Positions 7,929-17,300 are shown, counted from the first letter of the stretch. The stretch: DNA of 64,000 nt from Candidatus Avelusimicrobium pullicaecorum (GCA_944322825.1 CALUQD010000004.1:1-64000), one strand, 5' to 3'. The notes: generated by a model from the sequence alone, not told the origin. Translations and numbers: made by a program.

Positions 7929-8774
7929 TTATCCTTTGATAATTTCCAAATAGTGGCGCAGGTAGCGCAAGCGTCTTTCGTCGCGTACTTTGTTAAGTAC
8001 GTAAATCATATTGGCGATGAAACGCCGTACGATGGTGCGGGAAGAAAGCGGAGCCAAAAACTCGTCGTTCCATTCAATATGACGGGCGTGAATGTAGCGG
8101 CGGCAGTCCTCTTCGGTTAGGATTTTGCCGTTATCCAGCGGATCGATAAACAGCGATTCCGGGCGGGTATAGCCGCGCAAATGCACTAAAATCCGTCCGG
8201 CCAAATCAATGATGGAGGCATCAATGCCATAGCGTTGCCCAAAGCATACATATAAGCAGGCCACGCACAGGCTCGAGCCGCGTTTTTTATGCAAAAAGCG
8301 GGCAAAAGAAGTGTCTTTTATATCCAAATTGGTTTGCAGCGCGGCGATGTGCTGGATATGAAAAAAGTAATGGCCCAGCACGGCCGCAATTTCGGTATAG
8401 TTATTGGCATTAATCAATACGGGCCGCAAGTCGGCCGCCATTTGGTCCAGCGGGGCGGCAATATCGCCGCGGGCGGTGACGGGGCTGGTAAATTTAGAAA
8501 GCAGCGTCAGGCCTTCTTCCAAATCCGGGTTAATCTTGGCCGAAAAACGCGCCAGGGCTTTGGCCAAATCCTCCCAGCAGATTTCTTCCAACGTGTTTAA
8601 GACGGCGTGCGGCGCGGAAGTTTGGAATTCTTCTTCCATTACGCGCTGCACTTGGCTGGGGTTGTTTTTTATTGCGTCAGCCAAGGCTTTTTTCAGCACC
8701 GGACCGTAATTATCCGATTCCGTTTCCAACAGTTTGATTAATGCTTTTAAGCCGTTTTTTCCTAAAGTCTGCAT
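7929..8774 (-). CDS. SirB1/transglutaminase-like family protein
   Basis: A 281-aa protein. The signature region KRGSSLCVACLYVCFGQRYG, then GRILVHLR and FIDPLDNGKILTEEDC, matches the SirB1/UPF0162 transglutaminase-like fold. The N-terminal 120 residues are helical and lack a recognised motif. The biochemical function of this family is not established. I prefer the ATG at 8774 (MQTLGKNG) over an upstream GTG at 8810 because an extended -10 (TGC-TATCTT, 8781-8786 on the minus strand) ends 6 nt before it, which suggests a leaderless message. It leads the operon with nfeD and the stomatin gene. Confidence 0.7.
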   Translation of the reverse strand: MQTLGKNGLKALIKLLETESDNYGPVLKKALADAIKNNPSQVQRVMEEEFQTSAPHAVLNTLEEICWEDLAKALARFSAKINPDLEEGLTLLSKFTSPVTARGDIAAPLDQMAADLRPVLINANNYTEIAAVLGHYFFHIQHIAALQTNLDIKDTSFARFLHKKRGSSLCVACLYVCFGQRYGIDASIIDLAGRILVHLRGYTRPESLFIDPLDNGKILTEEDCRRYIHARHIEWNDEFLAPLSSRTIVRRFIANMIYVLNKVRDERRLRYLRHYLEIIKG

Positions 8775-8780
8775 ATAATA

Positions 8781-8789
8781 AAGATAGCA
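8781..8789 (-). promoter_or_regulatory. Extended -10, leaderless start of the SirB1-like operon
   Basis: On the minus strand TGC-TATCTT is followed after 6 nt by the ATG at 8774. Confidence 0.4.
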
Positions 8790-8867
8790 AATTGCCGTTA
8801 TTTTTACCACAGATTTTTGACGAACTTTTTTGGACGGTGAAAAGTGTTTAAAAAATGTGTTTTTTTA

Positions 8868-8900
8868 TACAAAAAGGCCCGCTGTAAAGCGGGCCTTTTG
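8868..8900 (-). terminator. Terminator of the OmpA lipoprotein gene
   Basis: A symmetric AAAAGGCCCGCT/AGCGGGCCTTTT hairpin with loop GTAA. The minus strand continues into further T residues. Confidence 0.85.
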
Positions 8901-8917
8901 TTGCATAGGAAAAAGGT

Positions 8918-9553
8918 TTATTGCAAATCTTTTTCGTTTGCGGTAATTTGCAGTACCACGCGGCGGTTCTGCGCGCGGCCTTCTGCGGTGGAGTTGGTGG
9001 CAATCGGGTTAGAGGAGCCATACCCCACATAGGTGATGCTCATCGTTTTCAAACCGCTGCCCAGCAAAAAGTCGTACACGGCTTTGGCGCGCTGGGTGGA
9101 GAGTTTGTTGTTGATGGCATCGGAACCGGTAGAGTCGGTATATCCCTGTACAACGATGCGGTTTTTAGGATATTTTTTAAGTACTCTGTTTAGGTCGGAA
9201 AGCGTCTGCATAGAAGCAGGAGTCAGTTCCGAACTGCCGGTGGCAAACAAGATATCGTTTTTCAAATAGACCTGGATACCGCTGTCGGATTTGACGACTT
9301 CGGCAATAGCGGCCAACTCTTTGGCTTGCTTGTCGTAGTAGTTGCCCAACAAACCGCCCGCGGCCAAGCCCGCCAGCGCGCCGTAAATGGCGCCGGTTTC
9401 GCTCTTGCCGCCGGTATTGTTGGCAATGATAGCGCCAGCAGCTGCGCCTACGGCAGCGCCGCCAGCCGCGCCCCAAGCGGTTCTTTTACCGGGGGTGGTG
9501 CAGGCAGTACCTAGCAAAGATACAGCCATACAAAGCAGAATTACTTTTTTCAT
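8918..9553 (-). CDS. OmpA-family lipoprotein with glycine zipper (YiaD-like)
   Basis: A 211-aa protein. The lipoprotein signal ends in LGTAC (Cys18). Residues about 26-72 are a Gly/Ala-rich glycine-zipper segment (GAAGGAAVGAAAGA and a second run), and residues about 95-205 are an OmpA C-terminal peptidoglycan-binding domain with GYTDSTG and AQNRRV. This order matches YiaD/Pal-related proteins that link outer membrane and cell wall. It is monocistronic, with a separate promoter region and terminator. Confidence 0.85.
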   Translation of the reverse strand: MKKVILLCMAVSLLGTACTTPGKRTAWGAAGGAAVGAAAGAIIANNTGGKSETGAIYGALAGLAAGGLLGNYYDKQAKELAAIAEVVKSDSGIQVYLKNDILFATGSSELTPASMQTLSDLNRVLKKYPKNRIVVQGYTDSTGSDAINNKLSTQRAKAVYDFLLGSGLKTMSITYVGYGSSNPIATNSTAEGRAQNRRVVLQITANEKDLQ

Positions 9554-9623
9554 TCGGTTTGCATCTCCTTGTTTAAAATAGATATCTACATTCTACTTTT
9601 TTCCCTAACAAAAAGAAACCGAA

Positions 9624-9655
9624 TTTTAAAAAAATCCCCGTCAAATACGGGGACG
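9624..9655 (-). terminator. Terminator of the queuosine/folate operon
   Basis: TCCCCG/CGGGGA stem, read on the minus strand into TTTTTTT. Confidence 0.8.
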
Positions 9656-9670
9656 TCACAAAAATTGTTT

Positions 9671-10168
9671 TTACAGAATGTGGCACTCGGGTTTGCCTTT
9701 CTTTTTCATCAGTTCGCGGTAGAGGCGGTAGACGGGTTTGCCCAGCTTGGGGTGTACGTAATCGGGCAAAATATAGGAGAGCGGCTTTAACACAAATTCC
9801 CGTTCGTGCAGGCGTGGGTGCGGAATAAAAAGAGGGAACTGGTCATCGTCTGCAAAGAGGACTTGGTCATCATAGAACAAAATGTCCAAATCAATCACGC
9901 GCGGTCCGTTTCTAAAAGTAGGCGTGCGGCCTAATTGCGTTTCCAAGGCTTTTAATTTTTTTAAAAGCGGCATCGGTTCGTAGGGCGTGCTTAGAATGAG
10001 CACCGTGTTGACAAAATCCGGCTGGTCGGAAAATCCTTCCGGCTTGGAAACAATATACGGCGCCACTTCTTTAACGGTTCCCAGGTCCGACAGCGCGCCG
10101 ATGGCGCGGTCGATATTTTCTTTTTCGGGGGATATATTGCTCCCCAAGGCAAGCACGGCTTGCGGCAT
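9671..10168 (-). CDS. folK: 6-hydroxymethyl-7,8-dihydropterin pyrophosphokinase
   Basis: A 165-aa protein, normal HPPK length. ALGSNISPEKENI is the N-terminal signature and FRNGPRVIDLDILFYDD is the ATP/pterin-binding motif. The ATG shares one base with the stop of the upstream PTPS-like gene (TAATG); an upstream in-frame start would overlap that gene by 150 bp and is unlikely. It activates hydroxymethyl-dihydropterin for FolP, whose gene lies one position upstream. Last gene of the operon. Confidence 0.93.
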   Translation of the reverse strand: MPQAVLALGSNISPEKENIDRAIGALSDLGTVKEVAPYIVSKPEGFSDQPDFVNTVLILSTPYEPMPLLKKLKALETQLGRTPTFRNGPRVIDLDILFYDDQVLFADDDQFPLFIPHPRLHEREFVLKPLSYILPDYVHPKLGKPVYRLYRELMKKKGKPECHIL

Positions 10169-10518
10169 TATTCTTCCCCTCGGTATTCCACCCAGCGGTC
10201 GGGTTCTTCGGCCACCTTTACGGAATATAAGTGCGGCAGGCGCTCCTTTAGGCGGTTGTACATCCACACGCACAAGGCTTCTGTGGTGGGCTGCGGCAGG
10301 AAAGTGCCCAAGTCGCATCCTTCCAGGCGGGCTTCCAGTTCTTTTTTGAAGGTGTCCGCCAGCTGGCGGAAATCAATCAAGTAGCCTTCGGCATTCACGG
10401 GGCCGTAAAACGTTACTTCGTAGTGAAACGTATGTTCGTGTACGGCTTCGCTCAAGGTGCCGCCGTGGCCGTGGCGGGCGGTAAAACAGCCGCATTGGGT
10501 GAGGTAAACTTGAGTCAT
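10168..10518 (-). CDS. PTPS paralog lacking the catalytic Cys, candidate FolB replacement
   Basis: A 116-aa 6-pyruvoyl-tetrahydropterin synthase family protein. The zinc-binding histidines are recognisable as His16, His27 and His29 (VHEHTFHYEV). The position four residues before the HxH pair, Cys in QueD, is Ser23, followed by Glu24. A canonical QueD with Cys is present in the same operon (12448-12792), so this copy is the divergent one. It lies between folP and folK, where folB is normally found, and no folB is visible. This fits the PTPS-III type, in which a Glu replaces Cys and the enzyme makes 6-hydroxymethyl-dihydropterin directly. The function is inferred from context and residues. Confidence 0.65.
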   Translation of the reverse strand: MTQVYLTQCGCFTARHGHGGTLSEAVHEHTFHYEVTFYGPVNAEGYLIDFRQLADTFKKELEARLEGCDLGTFLPQPTTEALCVWMYNRLKERLPHLYSVKVAEEPDRWVEYRGEE

Positions 10519-11312
10519 TGGGCAGCCTCCAATTCTTGATAGAAATCCATTACTTTGCGGGTATCTCTTACGTCGTGCACGCGCAAAATGTCGGCTCCGT
10601 TTTGCAGGGCCACCAACTGGGCAGCCAGCGTTTGCGCTTTGCGTTTGGGGGGGAGTTCCCGCTTTTGGCTTAAAAATGTTTTGCGCGATAATCCCACCAA
10701 CAGCCGCACGCCCAAGTCTTTAAAAAACGCCAAATGCTTTAACAGTTCGTAATTTTGTGCGCGCGTTTTGGCAAACCCAAAGCCGACGTCTATAATGACG
10801 TTTTCTTTCGGCACGCCGCAGGAAACGGCTTCGTCTATTTTGCGGGACAAAAAATCTTTTATTTCTGGGAGCAAATGGTCGTAATGGGTTTGTTCCAGCA
10901 TTGTTTGCGGCGTGCCGCGCGTATGCATAATGACGATTTGCGCCTTAAAATCCCGCACGAGGCGGAACATTTCCGGGTCCGGCGTGCCGCTTACGTCGTT
11001 AATAATAGCCGCGCCCGCTTTTAGCCCTTCCAAGGCTACTGGTATTTTGACGGTGTCGAGCGAAACGGGAATTTTGGGCCATTTTTGGCGTACCGCTTGG
11101 ATAAGGGGCAACACGCGGCGGAGTTCTTCCTCCGCCGGTACCGGCGTTGCATTGGGGCGGGTGGATTCGCCTCCGATGTCAAAAATATCCGCGCCGGCCT
11201 CGGCGTACTCTTGGCATTTGGCCAGGAGCGCCGGCAGATTGTTTTGCGGGTTGCCGTCGTAGAAAGAATCCGGTGTGGCATTCACAATGCCCATTAAAAG
11301 CGGTTTTGACAT
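10515..11312 (-). CDS. folP: Dihydropteroate synthase
   Basis: A 265-aa protein of usual length. MGIVNATPDSFYDG, DIGGESTRPNA, INDVSG and VGLSRKTFL are the conserved pterin and phosphate-binding motifs. It condenses hydroxymethyl-dihydropterin pyrophosphate with p-aminobenzoate. It overlaps the following PTPS-like gene by ATGA (4 nt) and lies 22 bp behind folE, so the folate genes form one transcript. Confidence 0.95.
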   Translation of the reverse strand: MSKPLLMGIVNATPDSFYDGNPQNNLPALLAKCQEYAEAGADIFDIGGESTRPNATPVPAEEELRRVLPLIQAVRQKWPKIPVSLDTVKIPVALEGLKAGAAIINDVSGTPDPEMFRLVRDFKAQIVIMHTRGTPQTMLEQTHYDHLLPEIKDFLSRKIDEAVSCGVPKENVIIDVGFGFAKTRAQNYELLKHLAFFKDLGVRLLVGLSRKTFLSQKRELPPKRKAQTLAAQLVALQNGADILRVHDVRDTRKVMDFYQELEAAQ

Positions 11313-11334
11313 AACGTGTTTTGCCGCGGGTGCG

Positions 11335-11955
11335 CTATTTAATCATTTCCAAAAATTCGTTGCGCACTTCCATTTTTTTGAACGCGCCGCGGATGGCGCT
11401 GGTGACCATTACGGCGTTGTGTTTTTCGATCCCGCGCGAGCTGATGCACATATGTTTGGCTTTGCACACCACCATCACGCCGTGGGGTTGGAGGGTTTCC
11501 ATTAAACTGTCGGCAATTTGCGCCACCAGTTTTTCCTGGATTTGCAGGCGGCGGGCAAACACTTCCACCAAGCGCGCCAGTTTGGAAATGCCCAACACGC
11601 GCCCTTTGGGCAGATAGCCGATGCTGATCGTGCCGAAGAACGGCTGCAAATGGTGCTCGCAGGTGGAATAAAATTCGATGTCTTTTAAGACGACCATTTC
11701 TTCGCAGGAGCCTTCGGTGAATGTTTTTAACACGTCCTGCGGCTTCATCTGATATCCGCCAAAGAGTTTCTTCCAGCTGCGCACAATGCGGCCGGGGGTT
11801 TCCAACAAGCCTTCGCGGGACGGGTCGTCGCCGATATAGGCCAGAATTTCGCGCAGATTGTTTAAGATTTTTTCTTCGCTTAGCGTATGTTTGCCAGCTT
11901 GTGCATTTGCAGGCTTAGCCGCGCGGCGGGATGATTTTTGAGCAGTTTTACGCAT
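11335..11955 (-). CDS. folE: GTP cyclohydrolase I
   Basis: A 206-aa protein. Zinc ligands Cys99 and His102 (STCEHH) and Cys170 are present. It makes 7,8-dihydroneopterin triphosphate from GTP, the common precursor for both the folate genes downstream and queD/queE upstream. The only suitable start is the ATG at 11955, which has AGGAGA about 10 nt upstream. This makes the first 76 nt overlap the end of queE in another frame. The first about 20 residues are Lys/Ala-rich and outside the conserved fold. Confidence 0.93.
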   Translation of the reverse strand: MRKTAQKSSRRAAKPANAQAGKHTLSEEKILNNLREILAYIGDDPSREGLLETPGRIVRSWKKLFGGYQMKPQDVLKTFTEGSCEEMVVLKDIEFYSTCEHHLQPFFGTISIGYLPKGRVLGISKLARLVEVFARRLQIQEKLVAQIADSLMETLQPHGVMVVCKAKHMCISSRGIEKHNAVMVTSAIRGAFKKMEVRNEFLEMIK

Positions 11956-12473
11956 AGGTCGATGTTCTCCTGTTTGTTGCTTTCGGGTTGCAGATAAATT
12001 TGCGTGTGGGCGTTTTCATACGCATAGTATTTTTGCAAATCGTCCAAATCGGTATCTTGGCCGACGACGATTTTAATTACGTCGGCTTTTTTCAGCATTT
12101 CCGCGCTGACGTATTTTTTGGGGGAAACGCATACAAAATCCGCTTGGCTGACGTCGGTATCTTTTGCGCCGTTCGTTTCCAGGTGCACTTGATAGCCGGC
12201 TTGTTTTAGGACATCAATCAAAGCGGGCAAATCCTGTTCGGTAGGTTCGCCGCCGGTGATGATGGCCGCCTTGGCCGGCCAAGCCGAAAGGGCGGCTAAA
12301 AGTTCAGGCGCGGACATTGTTTTCCCGTCGCGGGCGGCGTATTTGGTATCGCAAAACGGGCAATTCATCGAACAACCCGCCAGCCGCACGAAAACGGCGG
12401 GCATACCGGTATGGCGGCCTTCCCCTTGGATGGAATAAAAAATTTCGTTAACCTTCCACGATGGCTGCGGCAT
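11880..12473 (-). CDS. queE: 7-carboxy-7-deazaguanine synthase
   Basis: A 197-aa radical SAM enzyme. The cluster motif is CSMNCPFC (Cys34, Cys38, Cys41), and IITGGEPTEQD follows. The C-terminus RLSLQMHKLANIR is the usual QueE end, so the long 76-nt overlap with folE is real and not a readthrough. It converts the QueD product to 7-carboxy-7-deazaguanine on the way to queuosine. It overlaps queD by 26 nt. No queC is present in the window. Confidence 0.92.
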   Translation of the reverse strand: MPQPSWKVNEIFYSIQGEGRHTGMPAVFVRLAGCSMNCPFCDTKYAARDGKTMSAPELLAALSAWPAKAAIITGGEPTEQDLPALIDVLKQAGYQVHLETNGAKDTDVSQADFVCVSPKKYVSAEMLKKADVIKIVVGQDTDLDDLQKYYAYENAHTQIYLQPESNKQENIDLCVKLLKNHPAARLSLQMHKLANIR

Positions 12474-12792
12474 TGTCGCTCTCCCAGATTTCCAGCGTTT
12501 TTAGTTTCAGGCCTTGCTGGGCCAGCGCGGCGCCCGTTTTTTGGAACAGGAACTGAGCCAAATTTTCGGCGGTGGGGTTTTCCACCTGGTCGTTTAAAAA
12601 CTGGTGGTCGGGCAAATTATCGTCCAACAGTTTTTTGATCACTTTAAAATCGCAAACCATACCGTCGGGGCGGACGGGGCCTTCTATCACAAAAACGGCC
12701 TTCCACGTATGGCCGTGCAACTGATGGCAGGGGCCGTCGTAATGCGGCAGGCGGTGGGCGGAGCTGAACGAGCGGATGAGTTTGATAAACAT
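12448..12792 (-). CDS. queD: 6-carboxy-5,6,7,8-tetrahydropterin synthase
   Basis: A 114-aa PTPS-family protein with the full canonical motif: Cys22-x3-His26-x-His28 (CHQLHGH) and the N-terminal FSSAHRL. It turns the FolE product into 6-carboxy-tetrahydropterin, the first committed step of 7-deazaguanine synthesis. The start shares one base with the stop of the upstream membrane-protein gene (TAATG), so translation is probably coupled. Confidence 0.92.
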   Translation of the reverse strand: MFIKLIRSFSSAHRLPHYDGPCHQLHGHTWKAVFVIEGPVRPDGMVCDFKVIKKLLDDNLPDHQFLNDQVENPTAENLAQFLFQKTGAALAQQGLKLKTLEIWESDNAAAIVEG

Positions 12793-13532
12793 TATTTTAC
12801 CTCGGGCAATGTATTAAAAATTTGCTGCATATAGATAACGCATAAAATCAGCTGTGCAAACGTAAAAAGCGGAATAGGGTACCACAGCCGGATATACCAC
12901 AGCGCACTGAGCGGGCCCAGCATAAAGAACGCCCATTTGAGTACCAGTCCCCGCGGGACGGGGGATCGGTAGAAAAGTTTAAAAAACAAGCCGGTGGCCC
13001 CTGCCAAACAAAAGCCAAACAATAGCATAAAAGGCAAGACCAACAGCGAAGTTAAAAAGGCCACTGCGCTTAACGCGGCTGATAGCGTGTCTTGCGCTTT
13101 TGCCAAGTTTTCCTGCGAGGTGACGAACGAAAAAGTATTCGGCATTTCTTGGGTTTGCAAGCCGCCGCTTCCTGCCATATAGAGCTTGTTGCCGCTGATT
13201 AGCATCAGCGTGTTGGAGCGGAGCATTTCTTCAGCCGACGGGGGCGTTTTTAAGGAGGCGTCAAACGTAATTTTAAAATCACTTTGCGGCACCGAAACGG
13301 ACACCGGGGTTTGCGGCTGGGTGAGGACGCCTTTTTCAAAGGTTACCTGGGGAAAATTCTTCAGCAGGATCGGCAAGTTTTTTTCTATATAGCCGTTGCT
13401 GAAAAAATAGAACACAATAGACGACAGAAAGAATAAATATATGCCAAATCCAACCATAAACCGGCGCGAAGCAAACGCCAAAATATGGTAAAAACGGAAC
13501 GAAAAAATGGTTTTTAGATGGGTCCAAATCAT
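12792..13532 (-). CDS. Membrane protein of unknown function (DUF1189-like layout)
   Basis: A 246-aa protein. One membrane helix lies near residues 25-48 and three more in the C-terminal half (about 145-240), with about 95 extracytoplasmic residues between. This layout is reminiscent of DUF1189 proteins, but I saw no diagnostic motif. It is the first gene of the queuosine/folate operon and is coupled to queD by a one-base overlap; a role in precursor uptake or in the envelope cannot be decided. TATAAT on the minus strand ends 6 nt before the ATG, so the whole operon may begin with a leaderless gene. Confidence 0.55.
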   Translation of the reverse strand: MIWTHLKTIFSFRFYHILAFASRRFMVGFGIYLFFLSSIVFYFFSNGYIEKNLPILLKNFPQVTFEKGVLTQPQTPVSVSVPQSDFKITFDASLKTPPSAEEMLRSNTLMLISGNKLYMAGSGGLQTQEMPNTFSFVTSQENLAKAQDTLSAALSAVAFLTSLLVLPFMLLFGFCLAGATGLFFKLFYRSPVPRGLVLKWAFFMLGPLSALWYIRLWYPIPLFTFAQLILCVIYMQQIFNTLPEVK

Positions 13533-13538
13533 ATTTTC

Positions 13539-13547
13539 ATTATACCA
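13539..13547 (-). promoter_or_regulatory. Extended -10 promoter of the queuosine/folate operon
   Basis: On the minus strand TGG-TATAAT is followed by GAAAAT and then the ATG. There is no good -35, consistent with an extended -10 promoter. Confidence 0.5.
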
Positions 13548-13574
13548 ATTTGGGCTGCCTTACGCCGGATTGGG

Positions 13575-14165
13575 TTACTTGGCGGGCGCGGCGTTTTTAT
13601 CCTGGCAGGACAGTTCGGCCCCCAAAAAGAAAATCTGGTTTTTCTTAAACACGCAGGAAAGTTTTTCGGAGCGGTTGGAACCATCCTCGGCCGGCGCCAA
13701 CGGGCGCAGGCACGCAATGCGCGTGCAGGAATAGGTTTCCCCGCATTGCGGAAACGAGGACGAAGGAAAATTGGAAATAAACCACGAAAAATCCAAATTG
13801 TAATTAAGGGCGGCTAAAAAATTGTCGCAGGTCATTTTGCCCTCAAAGGTGCAAAGCGGTTCGGCGGAGGAATTTTCAATCGTTATGGTTTGGTCCAGCA
13901 GGGTGTAGCGTTCGGCGGCGATGGGATCCCCTTGCACCATATAGACGTCGTAGCAGGAATACCCGGGCGCCTGGCTTTTGGTGCAGGTAAAGCGTTTTAG
14001 AATATCGTGGCCGGGGCAGGTGTCCTCCACCAGCGCCGGGTCCGTCGTTAGGTATTGGGGCGTTTGGCGCACGGTTTGGGGTTTATAGACGGCATCTGCC
14101 GCGTGTAAAAGCGTTAGTACTCCGGCAAAAAAGAATACCGCAAACAGGATATATAAGCGTTTCAT
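13575..14165 (-). CDS. Secreted Cys-rich hypothetical protein
   Basis: A 196-aa protein with a signal peptide (MKRLYILFAVFFFAGVLTLL, then HAADA). The start is fixed by GGAGG 9 nt before the ATG at 14165; an upstream in-frame ATG has no ribosome site. The mature part has about ten Cys residues (for example CTKSQAPGYSCYD and CGETYSCTRIAC), suggesting a disulfide-bonded exported domain. I do not recognise a family. It is divergent from the giant PAS gene, about 190 bp away. Confidence 0.6.
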   Translation of the reverse strand: MKRLYILFAVFFFAGVLTLLHAADAVYKPQTVRQTPQYLTTDPALVEDTCPGHDILKRFTCTKSQAPGYSCYDVYMVQGDPIAAERYTLLDQTITIENSSAEPLCTFEGKMTCDNFLAALNYNLDFSWFISNFPSSSFPQCGETYSCTRIACLRPLAPAEDGSNRSEKLSCVFKKNQIFFLGAELSCQDKNAAPAK

Positions 14166-14287
14166 CGTAAAATCCTCCGTTGTTTTATCGTAGCAAATTT
14201 TCCGAAAGTTGCCGCTGTTTGGGTGCGGCAAAAAAAGGTTAGACGGTTTTTCCGTACGCACGCGGCCGTGCGCGTGTACTTATTATG

Positions 14288-14316
14288 TTGCAACAGCGGG
14301 TGGAATTTATTAAGAT
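14288..14316 (+). promoter_or_regulatory. Promoter of the multi-PAS gene
   Basis: TTGCAA (14288-14293), a 17-bp spacer and TAAGAT (14311-14316), about 40 bp upstream of the start. Confidence 0.45.
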
Positions 14317-14354
14317 ATATCCGTGCCGTTCTATTTTACGCCAAAAGAGGGCTT

Positions 14355-17300
14355 ATGTCCAATAACATTTTTTCATTTTTCTCTAAAAAAGATACTCCCG
14401 CGCCGCAAGTAATCAAAACGCTCACGCCGGAAATGCTGGCTTTTTTGCAGCAGTTCCCTACCGCTTTGCTGCTGTTAGATGCCACCGGCAAAATTATTTT
14501 TGCTAATGAAAGCGCCGCCGCCGTGTTGCATACGGAAGTTTCGTCTTTAAACGGCACCCACGTGGACCGCCTGGGCCTTACGATGCCCCAGGTGCGTGCC
14601 ATGGCGGAGGACAAAACCGCCCGCAACACCGTCATTCGGCTGGTCAACCGCAACGCCGATGAAGTATACGTCAGCGCCGGCGCCGGTATTTTGGCCTCCA
14701 CGCCGTTTATTATGCTTACGCTCGAGCCGGTGCCGCTGTTTAAGCAAATGAACATTGAAAAAAACTTTTTGCGCGCCGTGTTTGACGGCTATCCCGTGCC
14801 CGTAACGGTGCAGAACTTGGCCGGCGTTTGCACCTTATGGAACACCCAGGCGGAAAAAATGTTCGGTTTTAAAGCGAACGATACGCAAGGAAAAAGCGTA
14901 TATGATTTTTTGCCCAAGGCCATTGTCCCTTCCGTACAGCGGTTGGACAGTGAAGTGCGCGAAAAACATCATCCGCGGGAAAATGTGCTGTTGTCGTATA
15001 AAAACGCCAAAGGCGAAGAACGCACCTTAAACGTTACCAAGGTGCTTGCCCCCGGCGAAAAGGGGCACGGCCAGTCCATTTTGACGGTGTATGTGGACGT
15101 AACCGCCCGCCAACAGTACGAACAGGACTTGCTGCAAAACCGCACCTTGCTGCGCGCCGTATTGGATAACGTACCGCTGGGGCTGTATACCCGCGACTGC
15201 GACCACAAAATGACTTTCTTTAATCGTCAAAGTATGGCGGTGCTGGGAGAAACGGACATAAAATGCGTCAATACGCCGCACCCGCATCAAGATCCGCACG
15301 TGGTGGAAAATAACCGCCTGCGCGAAGAAATGGTGCTGAAAGAAGGAAAAATCAAGGATTATCCCGAAGAAGTGTACGTGGACCACGACGGAAATGAGAA
15401 AATTTTGCACTTGATTAAAGTGCCTTTGATGGATGCCGGACCTAAGCCGTTGGTGCTTTCCATCGTGGAAGATATTACCGACCGCCGTCGGCAGGAAAAA
15501 GAAATCGCCCGTGCCAACAGTTTTTTAACGGCTATCGTGCAAAATGCGCCTATCGGCCTGTATGCCCGCGCGGCGGACGGCCGGATGCTGCTGCGCAATA
15601 AGCAGTGTGAAGAAATTTTTGGCGAAGTGTCGGACAAAGCCTTCGACGCTACCGGTGCCTTACCGCACGAAACGCCCGAACAAGTGCACGAGTATATTAT
15701 GCGCGAGCGCGCCCTTTTGGACAGCGGCAAAACGCTGGATATCCCGGAGGAAGAATATATCACCGGTTCCGGCCAAAAGAAACTGCTGCATATGGTAAAA
15801 GTGCCGGTGCGCGGCGAAAACGGCGAACCGCAGTTTGTTGTAACTTTGGTGGAAGATATTACCGAAAAGAAAGCCCAGGAACGCGCCTTAATTGAAACCA
15901 AAAATTTCTTGCAAACCTTGCTGGACCAAGTGCCGGTGGCCATTTATGCACGCGGGCAGGATGATAAACTTTCGTTTATCAACCGCCGTGCGCACGAATT
16001 ATTCCCGGATGAACGGGAATATCAGGCCAAGGACGATTTTTACGGCCAACGCGAAAAAGCCATCTTCCGCGATGGGAAAATTGTGGAATTCCCCGAAGAA
16101 TGGTACACTACCTTGCGCGGAGATAAAATTTTGCTTCACCTCATCAAAGCCCCCGTGTTCGACAAAGAAGGCAAGCCCTTTATGGTGCTGACGGTGGCGG
16201 AGGACATCACCGAAAAGAAAGCCCAGGAAAAAGCCGTTATGGATGCCAAAAACTTCCTGCAGACGGTTATCAACAACCTGCCGGTTTCGCTTTCGGTAAA
16301 AGATTACGACGGTAAATATATCCTGTGGAATAAAAAGAGCGAAGAAGTGTTTGGCGTAATGGCCGATTCCGTCATCGGGCGCACTTCCTACCGGGCGGAT
16401 ATCAACAAGGACCAAGCCGAGTTCCTGCGTGAGGCGGACTTGCGCGTGTTTGAAAGCAAAAAGGAACAAGATATCCCGCAGGAACTGATTTCCACCGCCA
16501 GCGAAGGCGTGAAAATTATGCACACGGTCAAAACGCCGGTGTTTAATATGGACGGCACGCCCAATTGTCTGTTGGTCGTGTCGGAAGATATTACCGCCAA
16601 AACCAAGATGGAAAAACAAATCCGCGAAGCCAGCGACAAAAACACCTTGCTCGTGGAGAATGCCCGCGAAGGCATCGTCATCCTGGAAGACGCCAAAGTG
16701 ATTTATGCCAACAACGCCTTATGCCAGTTATTAGGGTATGAGGAGGTGAAAGACGTAAAAGGCAAGAGCCTTTCCGAACTGGTAACGGAAGACCACCGGA
16801 TGTTCTTAAAAGATAAATACGATGCCGTTTCGGCCGGTTCGGATGACGCTTCCAGTGCCATAGATGTGCGTTTCCTCAAACAAAACGGACAGGAAGTGGA
16901 AACCGAATTTGCGGCGGTGGCTTCGCGCTATTTGGGGCGGCGCATTGTGCTGTGCTTCGTGCGCGACGTAACCGCCTCCAACCGAATGCTGCGCGACGTA
17001 AAAACCGAACGGGAATGTTTCCGCTCGGCGTTTGAAAAGAGCGTTACGCCGGCGTTTATTATGACACATAAAGGCTACATCAGCGTGATGAACGAAGCCT
17101 GCCGTACGATGTTCCATTTTACGGAAGCGGATAAGAACTTCTACCGCAATGTGTATATGAAACCGGCCATTTCACTGGCGGCGCGCCGGCAGCTTAAAGC
17201 GGGCAAACCGGCCCATATGGATTATATGTTCGATTTCGACCGCGCGGTCAAAATGTTCCCTGGCCGTATAGAAGGCTCCGGCAAAATTCCGCTTTCGGTC

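Noticed and set aside
9671-10318. FolK with a 50-residue N-terminal extension
   Set aside because: The extension lies fully inside the PTPS-like gene; the ALGSN signature begins five residues after the ATG at 10168.
14223-14354. Upstream 44-residue extension of the multi-PAS protein
   Set aside because: It has no ribosome site, covers the likely promoter and gives a basic segment unlike a PAS domain; the ATG at 14355 has AGAGGG upstream.
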